Source of the DNA: Zygnema cylindricum
Taxonomy: Eukaryota; Streptophyta; Zygnematophyceae; Zygnematales; Zygnemataceae
Assembly: GCA_037447655.1 (NCBI GenBank)
Contig: JBBHKE010000023.1
Span: 171,015-235,014, forward strand
Direction: 5' to 3'
DNA length: 64,000 nt
Within the stretch, counting starts at the first letter, position 1; each line of letters begins with the position of its first letter. Positions 51,463 to 63,608 of this stretch are shown here, in pieces. The notes below the pieces were generated by a model. The model did not search any database. It had not been told where the DNA came from and saw only the letters and a program-made list of their open reading frames with translations. The position numbers were made by a program, and so were the translations under genes.

Positions 51463-51684
51463 TACACCGCGAATCGTTATTAGCGTCAAGGTTTTTTTCG
51501 CCACTTAAAGCATATTTTCTCCGTACACAATTGTTGGATTTTCAATTTGAGACCGCCAATCGGAGGCTGAGAATGTTGTTTTTCAATCGCAACCGTCAGA
51601 TCCACAATCCGACAAGTGTGTACGGAGAAAATATGTTTTTAAGTGGCGAAATAAACCTTGACTCTAATAACGATTCGCGGTGTA
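51463..51684. mobile_element. TA-flanked MITE, type 1
   Basis: 222 bp, TACACCGCGAATCGTTATTA to TAATAACGATTCGCGGTGTA, near-perfect 20-bp inverted repeats and internal TTCTCCGTACACA pair. One of the best-preserved copies. Confidence 0.9.
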
Positions 51685-53493
51685 CCTTAAGGTGAACTTC
51701 CATTAGAGGAAAAGTGGGGTTGTTTACTTGAAGTCAGCACAACGAGGATTATTTTGCACATTGATGGTTTTGTCGCTTGCGTAAAGACTATAATGGGACA
51801 AAAACCGTAAGCTTTGCGTTCAATTTAGAAGCCTAAGGTACAGCAAGCGTCACCGTCGCTAGCGTGACAGTATGCCTGAACCGTGACGGCTTGATTTGTT
51901 ACTCTTTTTGTCCACAAAAAACAAAAACAAAAAGGCTGGAGTTAGGTTTTCTGCAGGCAGCTGCCACTGTTTGCCGACTTCAGAAGCTACAAAAGCTTCC
52001 AAAATAAATAGGTACGACCTGGTAAGGCTTGTACAATGGTACAGTACTCTTGTCCATTTGGAAATTCCGTACATTTAGACATTTGGAATCTTGTAATCTG
52101 ACAGCATCAGAAGTCTTATCGGTTGCGGATAACGACAGGTGTTTGTACAAATTAAATAAATAAGGTGAAAGAAAATATCGAAAACTTGACGGCATAGCAG
52201 AAGATACACGACAAAATATAGATTCTGTCATACGTCGCTAAGAACGCTTTTTGAACCGATTTTTGCTATCCACATTGTACGATTTTTCCGTGACTCGACA
52301 AAGATATACCTTCTCTGAGATCTGACATATTTGATGCACACAGATGCAGAAGTCAGCTAGGGTCCCAAGAAGGTACGAAATAGGTACGGATAATGTACGA
52401 AAAACGTACGAACAATTTGACGGCAATTTCCAAGAACGGCTGGTGGTTCCAGGATAGACGGCCAACAAATGTGAATGTTCTTGTGGGGAAATCTACCCGG
52501 AAAACTCGTACGGAAAAACTTCGATACAAGACAAATTTAACTATCTACCCGTAAAACGAGTACGGATAATGGTCACTACAAGACAAATTGTGCTAGCCAA
52601 GGTACGGCTTGCAGGTGGCCCACAAAGGCGATCTTTTCGAGGTCTTTCTCAATGATTGGAATATCTATGTCGAGATCAGAATTGTACAGATTATGTACGG
52701 TCAAATGCCAGCCAAATCTGGGAATGTCCGCCGCCCTATAATAAAAACCGGAAACTGTACGGTCTATCCATCCTTCCCTCTAGAGTGTCTGGAGTGTTAA
52801 CAGTACGGAATATTAAATATTGAAGAATTCGAATCCCCTCCGCCCAATTAAAAGATTTCTCATTGGAACATTTGTGGGGAATCTAAAAGTTAACTTTAAT
52901 TTCCTGCCAGAAAAGCTGAGCATTTTTCATTTTTTGTTTCCCCCCTCCCAAAATATGGAATACGACAAAAATACAAGCATCTCGCCAAGAAGCTATGCGT
53001 TTTTCAAATAACTTTTTTGTCACAGCTTTCTTAAAAGAAATGTAATACGACAAAAAACATTGCCGACGAGATTTCCGGCGGAATTTTCGAAGCCCGTGAA
53101 ATAATATGCGTCCAATCTAGGACAGAATCTTGTGCTGCTGGAAAATGTACGGATTTCATTTTTCGTACGGTAGGCAGCAAACTGCAATGGATCGAAGGAC
53201 AAATCGACTGACTCTATCCACAATATCCGGAATTTCGGACAAACATATCTGGAAAGGATCTAAAAAAACATCCGTAACGAAATTAATCCACGTCATGCTA
53301 CACGTGGCAGTACTATCCGACAAAAAACATGAGCTAAATCTTAAAAACTGTACGGAGTCAGTCCTTGCGTCATTCGGTCGCAGGTCCTTCGATCCTTTTC
53401 ATGTCATTTTGTTTTTCTTGCTGTCATTTTACATTTATTTTTTTCCTCTGGTACTAAAGAAAAAAATTAATACCATATATATATATATATATG

Positions 53494-53531
<38 letters not shown>

Positions 53532-53532
53532 A

Positions 53533-53573
<41 letters not shown>

Positions 53574-54811
53574 AAGAGGTATAGAAAAAAATATAGAGAA
53601 AAAGATAGAAAAATAAAATGGTCAAAATGTGGCCGCCTCATTATGGTGGACTTCCATTAGGCATTCCAGTAAGGCACTTTCCCATGTAAAGTTTACAGTT
53701 ATTTTCTCTCATTTTCCTCCATAACAAAAAGAAAATCTGTGCCGTACAAAAAACTAAATTACCACCGTTCAAGTTCGCTACCTTTAAACTTTATATGTAC
53801 TGGAGTTTGTTTCTGCGTGCAATTTGTCGTCTAGCTCGTTTTGACCACTTTTGCGTTCTTCCACTCATCATCAAACTTTATAAAATCATCTTCGTAAATT
53901 TCCATGATTAGCGAATAGGCACATGACGTCGCCGAGTCGGAAGTTTTGACAAAATTTTGTCGCGGAGTACCAAAAAACACCCACTGCGTTTACAACATGC
54001 GTGACCTTTTCGTCGACTTCGAGAGGGCGTGGAGGGTCTCGACCGACCACGCCCGGAAAGTGAGTCCGTGAGGCCTCTCTCTCTCCCTCTGCACTGCGCG
54101 TCTATCTGCAATCCGCAACGTTACGAATAATGGCATCAGAAGATATCTAAAATCGATATCTTTGGGCGTATTTTGATGGCAAACAGAGTGAGAAAGGAAA
54201 AAAACACACAATCGGGAAACCATGGCGAAAAGTTTAAGAATTTGTGACGTGGACGCTGTCATAATTGAGCGTGACCTCAAAATGTTACAAACCCTAAACA
54301 TCTACAATGTCACAAGTAACTAGACACCTACAACCGTCGCTATTTTGTAAATGTCATCAATTATCGCTAATTTTGCAGTCGTCTACAACCGTCGCAAATT
54401 TCACCCACGTCTATATCCATCACTTTTTAAAGTAACGAGCTTATTGCATTACATCGGAATGCTATGAAAGTAGTACGGGGAATCTTCACTAAAAAACAAA
54501 GTTACAAGACTGAGTTTCGGTTACATGGGAAAGTGCTCTAAGACGGTCAAGGACTCCCAAGAAAAAATTCAAAAATTGGTAAAAAAAACAAAAACTATTA
54601 TGCTGTTGATCCATAAAGAGTTTCGAGTAGGGAAGCATTTACCAGCAGTATACCGTGAATCTTTATTAGTGTTGGTAACACTAATCCGACGCTTTTAAAT
54701 TTTGACCCGAGAACCTAAAATATAAGGAATATCTCTGTTTTTTTATTATGCTAACATAGGCACGACTTAATTAGTGTCACCTACTCTACTTTTGGTAATT
54801 TCGAAATAGTG
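51685..54811. other. Intergenic, no gene supported
   Basis: Contains a TTCCATTAG end at 51700 and another at 53653, (TA)n at 53478-53572, and a decayed TA element starting TATACCGTGAATCTTTATTA near 54652. GTACGG/GTACGA words are frequent. The frame at 53130-53570 runs into the TA tract. No domain is recognisable. Confidence 0.45.
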
Positions 54812-55322
54812 TACAACGCGAATCGTAATTAGAGTTATGAACGCTAATTTCATCACCCTAAATTTCGACTCTATCACATTAAATAGAGTACATTGTTCTA
54901 AATTATTCTTTACCTTTTTTAAGATGTTTCTTCAATGAGAGTTAAAAACTCTAATACAGTGTCGTTTTAAATAGCGTGGAGGGTCGGTGTCAGACCGTGT
55001 TAAAATATACTTTATTAATAAAAAAGTACAAATAATGATTTAATACATGCCGTTATCATGTAAGTGTGTTTTAACAAACCGCGTAATGCAAACGTCATAA
55101 TGACGTAAAACTATACGCTTTGTCGGATTTTGTACCTGTTCCTAATTTACAGTAGAAAGATTCATCGCCCAAATATATGCCCAAATTACAGTTATTGATA
55201 AATTAGAGTATTTTTTTTTTGAAAAGGGTTGATTACACAAAATAGAGTTAATAACTCTTATTATTATTTTTTTGTTTTTTTACTCTAGTTAATTTTGTAC
55301 TCTAATTACGATTCGCGGTGTA
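54812..55322. mobile_element. TA-flanked inverted-repeat element, long form
   Basis: Left TACAACGCGAATCGTAATTA followed by GAGTTATGAACG; right TACTCTAATTACGATTCGCG followed by GTGTA. 511 bp, AT-rich inside, no transposase. Same terminal motif as the MITEs but a third kind of interior. Confidence 0.75.
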
Positions 55323-55833
55323 GTGTACGAATTATGACATCCGTATTACAAATGTTTATCATTTCGTACCGAGGTAATGAAAAAGTGTCAAATAATGGCG
55401 TCGACGCAAGAAAATGAGTGGTGTTGCACGAAAAGGCTCCCCTAGATTTGATCCATAGTACTAAAAACAGAGGAAATCGTGCGAACCTATTGTCACATGT
55501 TTCAACAACAGCTATATCTGCTACAATATGGGAATGTTTATCCAAATTTGTGTTACATGTATAAATTATCATTTATGTTTTGTTGGCGTTAGGCATTAAA
55601 CCAACAAACCGTTAACAAACAAAATTCGTTACTTTACCCTAATAAATTTTATAGCGATTCACGGTGTATCGAATCTAGTACCGACTATGTAGCATTCACA
55701 TACAAAAAAAATGTACAAATAATAGTTTGCAAAAATTAGTAAAAAGTAAAAACCACGTTTATCATCCCGATACAGTTAATGGCGCTGAATTAGTGTGATA
55801 AACGTTAATAGTGATTCGAAGTGTAGTTTTTTG
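55323..55833. other. Intergenic with decayed TA-element ends
   Basis: AATTTTATAGCGATTCACGG followed by TGTA at about 55640-55667, and AATAGTGATTCGAAGTGTAG at about 55806, are isolated ends of the TA family. The frame at 55306-55572 has no recognisable domain. Confidence 0.45.
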
Positions 55834-56600
55834 TAGAGTTGGGTATCAGGTAAATTCATATCGCGATAATTTTGTTATTCGATATATCGAATATCGATCG
55901 AGGAGACTCCTCCATATATCATACCGAGACCAACATAAATAATCACGATATAAATCGCGATATATGGTATTTTTTAAATTTAATATTTCATATAATATGT
56001 TATTTTAGCGAAAAAGACAAATTGTTTGATACGCCACGTACGACGTGATTTTTGTTCCGTGACTTAAAAGGTAGACGCCGCAAAATGTAACCGACAAAAA
56101 AATACTAATTGTGTAATTCATATAATTACTTATTTAGTACGTAGAGTACTTCACATACAAAACGTTCACACTAATTTCGTCAAAGTATGATATGAAAAAA
56201 GAACAATTTGCAGGTTGTTCGTTTCAGGCTCTCAAGCAGGAATACCTACCAATGGCATATTGGTAGCCATTACTGTTTATCCATTTCCAACGACTATTAT
56301 TATAGAAAGGTTACATTTTTAGTTTTCTCCATGGATTCCTAAGGGATGGGAGGCAGCATGGGAGGTGAAAAGGATAATGACATTGATCTGCTTCCGGATA
56401 TAGAAACAGTAGAGTTGGAAAATTCATCAGAAATTATGTAGCAAGAATAGCTATATATTTTTTTTAAAAAGCCTAGATATATTGCCGATACGATATATCG
56501 ACGATATATCACAATATATCACGATATTTAGCTTTTCGATATATCGAAGCAATATATCGATTATTGAATATCGGCAAATGGTCCTCGATACCCAACACTA
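55834..56600. mobile_element. hAT-like element, TGTTGGGTATC family
   Basis: TAGAGTTGGGTATCAGG at the left, TCGATACCCAACACTA at the right. Flanks GTTTTTTG and GTATTTTG agree at 7 of 8. Internal GACAAATTGTTTGATACGCC and GGAATACCTACCAAT words are shared with the next copy. 767 bp, non-coding. Confidence 0.85.
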
Positions 56601-56639
56601 GTATTTTGTGAACATGTCAAGCAAATATATCGACAAAAG

Positions 56640-57411
56640 TAGTGTTGGGTATCGGGTAATTTTATATCGCGATAATTTCGATATTCGATATATCGAGTAT
56701 CGATCGAGCAAACTTCTCGATATATCGTACCGAGACCAACAAAAATTATCGCGATATATAGTATTTTATAAATTTAATATTTTATATAATATGTTATTTT
56801 AGGGATGAAGACAAATTGTTTGATACGCCACGTACGACGTGATTTTTGTTCCATGAATTAAATGTAGACGCCGCAAAATGTAACCGACAAAAAATTAATT
56901 ATTCCATAATTTATATTATTAATTATTTAGTACGTAGAGATTTCACATACGAAAAGGTCACACTAATTAAGTCAAAGTATAATGTGAATGTTTTTTTTTG
57001 AAGACTGTTCTTTTCATGCTTTCAGGCAGGAATACCTACCAATCTGCAGGCATTTTTGCAGGCATCTACGAATCTGCAAATTGGTAGCCATTATGGCTTA
57101 TCCATTACACTTTTAGTTTTCTCCATGGATTCCCAAGGGATGGGAGGTAGCATGGCAGGTGAAGAGGATAATGACTCTAAAATGTTTCCGAATATTTACT
57201 ACCAACTGCAGCAGCATTAGTTCTAGCAAAAGTAGCAAAAATAGCTATAATTTTTTGTTTTAAAAAGCCTAGATATATTGGCGATACGTTATATCAGCGA
57301 TATATCACGATATTTAGCTTTTTGATATATCGAAGCCATATATCGATTATCGGGTACCTTAAATTCAATATATATCGAATATCGACAAATGGTCCTCGAT
57401 ACCCAACACTA
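56640..57411. mobile_element. hAT-like element, TGTTGGGTATC family
   Basis: TAGTGTTGGGTATCGGG to TCGATACCCAACACTA, flanked by GACAAAAG and GACAAAAA (7 of 8). 772 bp, same orientation as the copy ending at 56600, with only 39 bp between them. Confidence 0.9.
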
Positions 57412-57518
57412 GACAAAAAAAATGATTTGTTGTTGAGAATCGGCCGTTTGCGGATTTGATGATGTTTCAGTTCCCATGTCGTGATTCAATTTCGATTGTG
57501 GTTTCGTGATTTGTGTTG

Positions 57519-58326
57519 GGGAATTGCTAATCGCAGAGACAATTTTTGCTGCGCGCAGGTAGTTGTCAGAAATTGTACATTTGAAGTACAATTTCGTACA
57601 GGCTACGTACCTTTAATTTCATATCTGACGGTCAATCCGTCGAACAACATTGACTAACGGAATATTGTACCGGCCGTTAAAAAAGTGTCGCGCTTGCAAA
57701 CGTCGACCGTCATAAAAATTTTTTTTTTTCACACGGTCGGCGCAGGTTTACTGTAACCAAACTGCGGCAGCCACATATAAATAAAATGGCTGTGCGTAGG
57801 TAGTTTATCACTTCACGTTAGCCGCAAAAATGAAAACAACTTGTTGTCACGTCCACCGTGGACGTGACGACGTGTCATTTTAGTTTCATCGATATTTATA
57901 CGCGGGTAGTTGCGTACGCATTTTTATTTTGTACGAAGTTTATTTGGTTTCGTGTGAGTTTACACATGTTGTACGTCGTCCTTTAATATGTGTCCAAGTT
58001 CAATATAAAGGTTCGCGAGTTGATTTCACTTTTGCAGTAAACTACTTGAGCGCAATCATTTTATTTATATGTGGCTGTCGCAGTTTGGTTACAGTAAACC
58101 TGCGCCGACTGTGTGAAATTTTATTTTTTTTATGACGATCGACGTTTGCAAGCGCGACACTTTTTTAACGGCCGGTACAATTTTCCGCCAGTCAATGTTG
58201 TTCGACGGATTGACCGTCAGATATGAAATTAAACGTACGTAGCCTGTACGAAATTGTACTTTAAATGTACAATTTCTGACAACTACCTGCGCGCAGCAAA
58301 AATCGTCTCTGCGATTAGCAATTCCC
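57519..58326. mobile_element. Mutator-like element with long inverted repeats
   Basis: GGGAATTGCTAATCGCAGAG at the left and CTCTGCGATTAGCAATTCCC at the right, with arms of about 295 bp each, around a loop of roughly 220 bp. TTTGTGTTG stands immediately on both sides (57510-57518 and 58327-58335), a perfect 9-bp target duplication, the hallmark of Mutator-like elements together with long arms. No transposase. The loop holds an 11-bp-arm palindrome, GTCACGTCCAC-C-GTGGACGTGAC (about 57847). The arms create mirrored short frames that are not genes. Confidence 0.9.
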
Positions 58327-58335
58327 TTTGTGTTG

Positions 58336-59319
58336 ACGTCAAAATACAATACTGTACTTTTGTGTGGTTTGATGTACTTCTCCGTTACGGGTGTACGTTT
58401 CTACTAAATCACTGTACGGCTTCACTCGTAGCGGTTCGTAGTGGTCCTTGTCTAGACGGGTGTTAATATTAGCTGTATTGCCGACGCGCGTTTCTTGCGC
58501 TGCGTCTGATACTCTGATTGGCTATTTTGTACATAATGTACTTTCTTTTACATAAAGATGTTGTTACGGTACACGTGAAATCAACCGACGCGGGAATTAG
58601 CGTTCAACCGTTTAGTTTGGTCTTGTTGACGTTTCGCGTCATAGTTTTGTCTGCAGTTTCTTGGTTATGTGACGTTGCAGTTTCGTGTCGGTCAAAGTGT
58701 AGTTGAATTCTACTGTAATACTTTGTTGTTTAGGTTCTTGACGTCGTTTGGAACGAGCATTTTGAGCATTAAATGTACGGTTTCTTTTTCGTATTTAATG
58801 TACAGTTTGGTTTGGTTTAGTATGTTACGTTTGTAGAAAGTATATTTGAGGCGTGGAGAGAGACAATTTATCTATGAGTTCGCATGGGTCCTCTTTGGAG
58901 TGTATGAAGTTGTTGAAAGAGTTTAAGAGGTTAGTGGAGAATAACAAGGAAGGAGTGTTGCTCCTTTTTATACGATGAAGATTTTAGAGGAATTTAAGAG
59001 TTGATGAGAAAATTATGTAAGAAATGATCTCATTGGAATATATTGGTTTCCATGGAGTAATCTCTTTCTTGTGTGTGAATATTTGTTATGCTTCAGTTTG
59101 CTTTTGTACTCTCTCTTTTGTGTCGGAACCAATCATGATATATTTACCAATATATTGACCCTGTATTTTGATATACGACACGTGAAAAAATGTATATATC
59201 GATCATCGTCATGAGACTATTAGAGGTGGATTGACAAAAGCCATGAAATTATACACAAGTGAAAAATCAATGCATTGCAGAGAGAAATTGATTTGTATTT
59301 GGGATAATTTCATGGCTTC
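58336..59319. other. Intergenic, no recognised feature
   Basis: Ordinary sequence. A hairpin AAGCCATGAAATTAT / ATAATTTCATGGCTT pairs 59239-59253 with 59304-59318, at the edge of the long inverted-repeat element. Confidence 0.45.
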
Positions 59320-59908
59320 TGTATGTAATTCTATGGGCTCCATTCCCCCCCACAAAAATTGCAGATCCAAAGAAGCTTATCTAGATAGTGCCGACTCCAA
59401 GTTGATACAAACCCAAATGACTGACAACCAGACAGTTAAAACCCCAATGCAACTTCACCCATGTGAAAGAAGACTTTCTGTGTACTCAATTTCACCACAT
59501 AATGCAAAACTTGAACATGTGTTTTAGACAACATTCCCCACTTTGAATATCCCTTAGTAATATTGCCACCCTCGTAGGCTACTACTCTGACCGACTACAC
59601 CCTTGTGTAGCCTGGACTCCCCTGAGTTTGCAGCAAAAAAAATCTTTGAATTTGCTTCCCTGAGCATTAAGTTATGGCTGTTGAAAGACAACGAATTTAC
59701 ACAGATGGCCTCTGGGAGAGAAGGCTTTCAAAAAAATGTCTAAGTCCTAAGAACCTACTCATAGCCCTTCTAGACCAATCAAATTAGCATACACTACATA
59801 ATGTACATACAAAGTACGGTAGTGTTGAAATTTAAGTATTTTCTAGGTCTAGAGATTGTAAAATAAAAGACAAAATAGGAGACACTGATTGCTTGCCTCT
59901 AACTCTTC

Positions 59909-60055
59909 ACTCAAGTCCCCACACTTGTCGCAGTCACTGAAGACTTGAGGAGGAGTTAGATCCATGGCTGCCTAGGCTTTCACTCAAGTCCCCACCCTTG
60001 TTGCTGTCACTGAAGACTTGAGGAGGAGTTAGATCCATGGCTGCCTAGGCTGTCC
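59909..60055. repeat. 73-bp tandem duplication
   Basis: CACTCAAGTCCCCAC begins at 59909 and 59982; both units end in ATCCATGGCTGCCTAGGCT. A single unit is present in element B (about 61945-62020). Confidence 0.85.
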
Positions 60056-60094
60056 TAAGAGGACAGGAAGGCAAATCTTGATAGAGTTACCTAA

Positions 60095-60185
60095 AATGTT
60101 TGACGGACCCGAGATTTGATCCGTGTACTTGCCATCTGTAAATTTAGCCGGTAGCCTTAACCTATAAGTCTAGGATTAGTGGTAG
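60095..60185 (-). other. tRNA-like module in element A
   Basis: Minus strand reads CTAGACTTATAGGTTAAGGC, a degenerate D-arm/A-box region, and about 45 nt later CACGGATCAAATCTCGGG, resembling a B box (GGTTCRANTCC). Equivalent, better-preserved modules are in elements B and C. Probably pol III promoter remnants from a tRNA-derived SINE, not a working tRNA. Confidence 0.4.
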
Positions 60186-61266
60186 GACATAATAGGTTTG
60201 ATAAATATTTATTTTGTCACACGTAGACTAGTTCATTTAACGAGATATAGATACTTAATGCATAGATACAATTTTTGTACGATTTTAATGTATTATATGA
60301 AACAGATACCTACATTTGTTTCGAGCACGAAACAAATACCGCGCTTTTATTTTCAACGGCTATAGTTGTATCCGGTTTTGATCGCACGGCCACGATAGGC
60401 GCCTCGATCACGGAATATGTACTTTTGGCGTTTTACAGTCATCGCCACGTCATGTGACACGTGGCGCGACAACGTTGGATTGCGGCAACTCCGGAGATTA
60501 CGTGAACAAATCCGGATATGACATGTGTCGACATTTTGGCCATGTCGTACGATGGCCGTACAGAAAGTACACCGACACATGAACTTTTCTGTACGACAAA
60601 GTAATTTGATTGGTGCCGTACGTCAGTAGATAGTGTTTAAGCGAGAGATAGGACTTAGAAAATTTAGTAGGTAGCAGCCTCTCTCCGAGAGAGCTACTGT
60701 ACAAAAGGTCATCTTTGACCATTCATAATTTTCAATTTACTTGACCATTTTTCAGTGATTATTTTTGCTGCGGACACACGAGAGTCCATGCTACACAAGG
60801 GTGTAACTGGTCATAATTTATGCCTGCCAGGGTGGCTGCATTTCTAGGTTAAAGTCAAAGTGGGTGAATGTGTCCAAAACTCATATTCTAATTTTGCATT
60901 CTGTGGTGGAACTGAGCACACAGAAAGTCTTACTTCACAGTGTGAAGCTATAATGGGTTTCTGATTTTCAAGGGGTCAATCATTTGGGTTTATATCAACT
61001 TGGAGTCGGCACTATCTAGATTAGCTTCTTTTGGATCTGCGATTTCTGTGGGCAATGGAGCACACAGAGTTTCAGGTAGTCGCCGTAATTAATGTACGGA
61101 AAATTTGGCACCACTCTAGGTGTGCCAGGAGGCAAATAAGTCGTCGCCGTTCTGTCCATTTCCTCTCCGGCATCCAATAGGAAGGTGCCACGTGTCACTT
61201 TTCCTCCACTTTGGCGAGGTGCTGCCAAAAAGTCTTTCGGCATGCCGACACTCACGCGTGCCGTGT

Positions 61267-61740
61267 GTTCGTAATATGGCGATCAATTTCGGCCGTTCGA
61301 TCCTGACGCCGCGCCTTATGATGTTGGCCGTTGAAATTCTACGGTCGTCGTCCCGTGTTGATCGTTGAAATTCCACCTACTATGGGAACCGTCGATCGCG
61401 AAACGACATTTGTTTTCGTCTGTTGAAATTAGATGTCGTTTTGTTTATTGCGTATGGTACAGTATTTTGTGCGGTACAGTACGTCTCCCGCTTACCGTCC
61501 GTTCGTAATATGGCGATCAATTTCGGCTATTCCATCCTGACGTCGCGCCTAATAATGTTGACCGTTGAAATTCTACAGTCGTCGTCCCGTGTTGATTGTT
61601 GAAATTCCACCTACTGTGGGAACCGTCGTTCCTGAAACGAAATTTGATTTTGTCCGTTGAAATTAGATGTCGTTTCGTTTATTTCGTATGGTACAGTATT
61701 TCGTGCGGTACTGCAAGTTTCATGTTCATTTTGTTTCGCA
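61267..61740 (+). repeat. 234-bp tandem duplication
   Basis: GTTCGTAATATGGCGATCAA starts at 61267 and 61501; the units share GTTGAAATTCTAC and CGTCGTCCCGTGTTGA words and differ at scattered bases. Short frames exist in both, no recognised protein. Confidence 0.85.
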
Positions 61741-61799
61741 TGTGTCGTTGCTTTATTATCTATATATCTATCACATACAGTTTATGTAACTGTTCATCA

Positions 61800-61875
61800 A
61801 GACCTATTGGATAAAGCGAACGGCTACGCCGTACGGCAGTTATCCGGAGGTCACAGAATCAATTCTTGCTCGTGA
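61800..61875 (+). other. tRNA-like sequence
   Basis: GGATAAAGCGAACGGCTACG followed by CCGTACGGCAGTTATCCGG, then GAATCAATTCTTG. The AACGGCTACGCCG core also occurs in the module at 63536-63598. It has an A-box-like and a poor B-box-like stretch at tRNA spacing. Likely a decayed tRNA-derived SINE head. Confidence 0.4.
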
Positions 61876-61879
61876 CAAT

Positions 61880-62815
61880 TCCTATGTTGATATTTGAGTA
61901 TTTTCTAGGTCTTTGTGGAAAAAGAGGAGAGGCAGTCTGTCCCTGACTCCCTTCTACAAGCCCCCACACTTGTTGTAGTCACTGAAGGCTTGATAGGGAG
62001 CTAGAGCCATGGCTGCCTAAGCTCACTATAGAAGAGAAAGAGTGGATTAGATAGATATACCGAAAGGTACTTGACGGACCCAGGAATTGATCTTGGTACC
62101 TACCGTCCGCCATGATCCCATAGCCGTTAGCTCTAACCGTTAAGTCTAGGACACATATTACGATATGTAGGGTTTGATAAATATATAAATTGTTACACGT
62201 AGATTAATTCGTTTAACGGAGAATACATAATTAGTGCATGGATACAGTTTGATTTAGTACGGAGTACGATATGGGGACGGAACGGATACCGCGCATTTGT
62301 TTCGATAGCGAAACAAATATCGCACGTTGAATTTTAGCAGCTAGGATTATAGCCGGTTTTTGATCGGACGGCCGCGATAGGCGCTGCGATCACGGAAGAG
62401 GTACTTTTGGCGTTTTACGGTCTTTGCCAAGTCAGATGACACGTGGCGTGATAACATAGGATTACGGGAACTCCGGAGATTACAAGAACAAATCCTGATT
62501 TGACACGTGTTGACATTTTGGCCATGTTGTTCAATGTTTGTACACAAAGTACACCGGCACCTGTACTTATTTGTACGACACAATAATTTGATTGGTGCCG
62601 TAATTCAGTAGATAGAGTTTTAGAGTGGGAATAAGACTTAGAAAATTTTGGGTAGGTAGCTGCCTCTTCTAGAGAGCACCTTCTATAAATGGCAAACTTT
62701 GGCCAGCCATAACGATTAATTTACTTGACCATTTTCAGTGATTCTTTTTGCTGCGGACTCAGGGGAGTCTAGGCTAAACAAGGGTGTAGTCAGTCAGAGT
62801 TTTTTCTGCAATTCT
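61880..62815. mobile_element. Related element B (arm plus tRNA-like module)
   Basis: Shares with element A, in the same order: GAGTATTTTCTAGGTCT, the CCCCACACTTGTTG unit, TTGACGGACCCAGG, the minus-strand tRNA-like GGTTAGAGCTAACGGCTATG (complement at about 62130-62150) with AAGATCAATTCCTGG, then GCGATCACGGAA, CTCCGGAGATTAC, and the right arm ending near GGGTGTAGTCAGTCAGAGTT. The left arm is missing. Confidence 0.65.
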
Positions 62816-63535
62816 GTGTCCTCCATTGGACCACATAATATAGGAAGCCTCTAGATAGTATTTAACTAACCCACTTTAAGCCACAACCACTGCTGCCCAA
62901 GAAAGCAAACTGACAATTTGATTGCCTCCCTGGGTAGCGTGGACTCCCTTGAGTCAGTAGCAAAAGGAATCACTGAAAACGGCCAACCAGCCGATAAGTT
63001 ATGAGCCGGCAAAAATGCCAATTTATACAAGGCTCTCTTTAGAGAGAGAGGTGTCTATCTACCAAAATTTCCTAAGTCCTATATCTCTCTCACAACCCCT
63101 ATCTACTAAAGTACGAACGAATCATATTACTGTAAAGTACAGAAAGGTACTACGGCCGATGTCTTTTCTGTACGGTCGGTGTACGACAAGCTACTGAGTG
63201 GACGCGTGTCATTTTTCCACTTGTTCGTATATTCTCCGGAATTCTCGCGACCGAATGTCATCCTTCCACGCGGCGCCACGTCATGCCACGTCCATAAAAT
63301 CCAAAGTGACCATTCCGCGATCTCGGCGATGACGTGTGCCGTCGGATTAAATCCGACATTAAATGTCGACCGTTTAAAACAAATGTCCGTTTCATTTGTT
63401 TCGTGCGAAATGACGTTCGCACTAAACCTTAACAAGTTCTATGTTCGTTTCGTCCATATTTTAGTTAAATCATTTCAGTGTAATACAATAGTTTAAATAT
63501 AAATGAAACCCTATATCATCTAACGGACTTCTACG

Positions 63536-63598
63536 ACAGACTGGTTAGAGCTAACGGCTACGCCGCGCTCTACCGGTCGGGGGTTGGAGTCCTGCCGG
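63536..63598 (+). other. tRNA-like module in element C
   Basis: GACTGGTTAGAGCTAACGGC matches a tRNA D-arm (CTGGTTAGAGC) and GGGGTTGGAGTCCTGCC resembles a B box (GGTTCGANTCC with two changes) about 35 nt later. The sequence is cut by the assembly gap, so a cloverleaf cannot be tested. tRNA-derived SINE head is more likely than a tRNA gene, because diverged copies occur in A and B. Confidence 0.5.
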
Positions 63599-63608
63599 NN
63601 NNNNNNNN
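63599..63608. other. Assembly gap of 10 N
   Basis: Ten N bases inside element C. Confidence 1.

Larger units (their letters stand above)
59320..61080. mobile_element. Long inverted-repeat element A
   Basis: The left arm (about 59320-59780) and right arm (about 60600-61080) are inverted copies over more than 400 bp. Pairs include GCAGATCCAAAGAAGCTTAT with its complement near 61020, GATAGTGCCGACTCCAAGTT, CCACCCT...AGGGTGG (59566, 60835), and ACACCCTTGTGTAG. The middle carries a 73-bp tandem duplication and a tRNA-like module. No transposase. Related elements follow at 61880-63740. Confidence 0.75.

Noticed and set aside
57409-58466. Identical starts of two frames (MYFKCTISDNYL) on opposite strands
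   Set aside because: Produced by the two inverted arms of the Mutator-like element.
60353-62583. Two similar minus-strand frames (60353-60580 and 62347-62583), both open over about 60 codons
   Set aside because: They are in related copies of a repeat; replacements are common between them and no domain is recognisable. Common descent explains the similarity.
63536-63598. Functional tRNA gene
   Set aside because: The B box deviates from consensus, the 3' half is lost in the gap, and diverged copies of the same module sit inside repeats, which points to a SINE-like origin.
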